From NCBI GenBank assembly GCA_031271525.1, contig JAISVO010000113.1, positions 1-5,285 of the forward strand: a DNA stretch of 5,285 nt, read 5' to 3'. A program made the translations under genes and the position numbers. The DNA is from Oscillospiraceae bacterium. GTDB taxonomy: Bacteria; Bacillota; Clostridia; Oscillospirales; UBA929. This document shows positions 5,021 through 5,285 of the stretch, piece by piece. The notes under the pieces were generated by a model, which worked only from the letters and a program-made list of their open reading frames with translations, was not told the origin of the DNA and made no database searches. The stretch's first letter is position 1, and every line of letters starts with the position of its first letter.

Positions 5021-5285
5021 ATGAGAAAGTTGCTTGCTCTGCTGCTCGCGTTCACCTTCGTATTCCTCCCCTCCTGCGCCGGCGAGATGCCTGCTCCGTC
5101 CCCGCCGCCCTCGGAAGAACCCTCAACCGTTGCCGATCCTTCCCCTGCCGTTGAACCGTCCCCCTCGCCGACGGAAGAGCCGTCGCCCTCCCCCGAACCT
5201 GAGGTCCGTTGGGTCGGCACATGGGGTGCCGCACAGTATTACGGCGACGCGACCGGTGACGGCGGCAAAATGTCGGCGCTGAACG
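5021..5285 (+). CDS. Lipoprotein with Pro-rich linker, possibly an SGNH/GDSL hydrolase, 3' end outside window
   Basis: Exported, probably lipid-anchored protein; the first 88 residues are visible. The signal peptide has MRK, then a hydrophobic run (LLALLLAFTFVFL), then LPSC with the likely lipidated Cys at residue 19 (the Pro at -2 is unusual for a lipobox). Residues 24-61 are a disordered-looking spacer rich in Pro, Ser and Glu with repeated EEPS and EPSPSP units. From about 63 a folded domain seems to begin with RWVGTWGAAQYYG; a W-V-G-T-W opening is common in secreted SGNH/GDSL-family esterases, but the catalytic blocks lie beyond the edge, so this is only a suggestion. The ATG at 5021 is preceded by AAGGA at 5010-5014, and the signal peptide starts exactly there. 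The 228-base gap from the HPt gene and the terminator between them argue for separate transcription. Confidence 0.8.
   Translation, partial: MRKLLALLLAFTFVFLPSCAGEMPAPSPPPSEEPSTVADPSPAVEPSPSPTEEPSPSPEPEVRWVGTWGAAQYYGDATGDGGKMSALN

Overview
The window looks like chromosomal DNA of a GC-rich member of the Firmicutes, most likely a Clostridia/Oscillospiraceae-type bacterium. The reasons are an IreB/UPF0297 protein (a Firmicutes family), strong AGGAGG-type ribosome binding sites, frequent TTG/GTG starts, sigma-A-type promoters and a DivIVA-like coiled-coil protein. The assignment is inferred from gene content; no marker gene fixes the species.

Layout. Bases 1-843 (+) hold the 3' part of a tyrosine recombinase/integrase that enters from the left. 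It meets, tail to tail and with overlapping stop codons, a leftward four-gene cluster: thioredoxin (3896-3585), a DivIVA-like coiled-coil protein (3588-2599), a class I glutamine amidotransferase-like hydrolase of the PuuD/peptidase C26 type (2569-1964) and aspartate carbamoyltransferase PyrB (1892-840). A perfect-consensus promoter (TTGACA-N17-TATAAT) drives the cluster. Upstream of it an IreB gene (4270-4031, minus) has its own promoter and terminator. A stand-alone HPt phosphotransfer protein (4445-4792, +) is transcribed divergently from ireB, also with its own promoter and a terminator-like hairpin. After a 228-base spacer with several small hairpins, a lipoprotein with a Pro/Ser/Glu-rich linker (5021 onward, +) runs off the right edge.

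How the genes fit together. IreB is known as a substrate of PASTA-type Ser/Thr kinases in Enterococcus, and DivIVA/GpsB-type proteins are frequent substrates of the same kinases. Here that link is only suggestive. The thioredoxin to PyrB cluster mixes redox, cell-envelope/division, gamma-glutamyl hydrolysis and pyrimidine synthesis, so it looks like a housekeeping transcription unit rather than one pathway.

The most unusual item is PyrB. After a complete catalytic chain it carries a short C-terminal four-cysteine module that matches the zinc-binding end of the regulatory subunit PyrI but lacks PyrI's nucleotide-binding domain. The second is the integrase, whose HxxR catalytic motif reads QTLR. 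I see no clear new defence or mobile system in this window.
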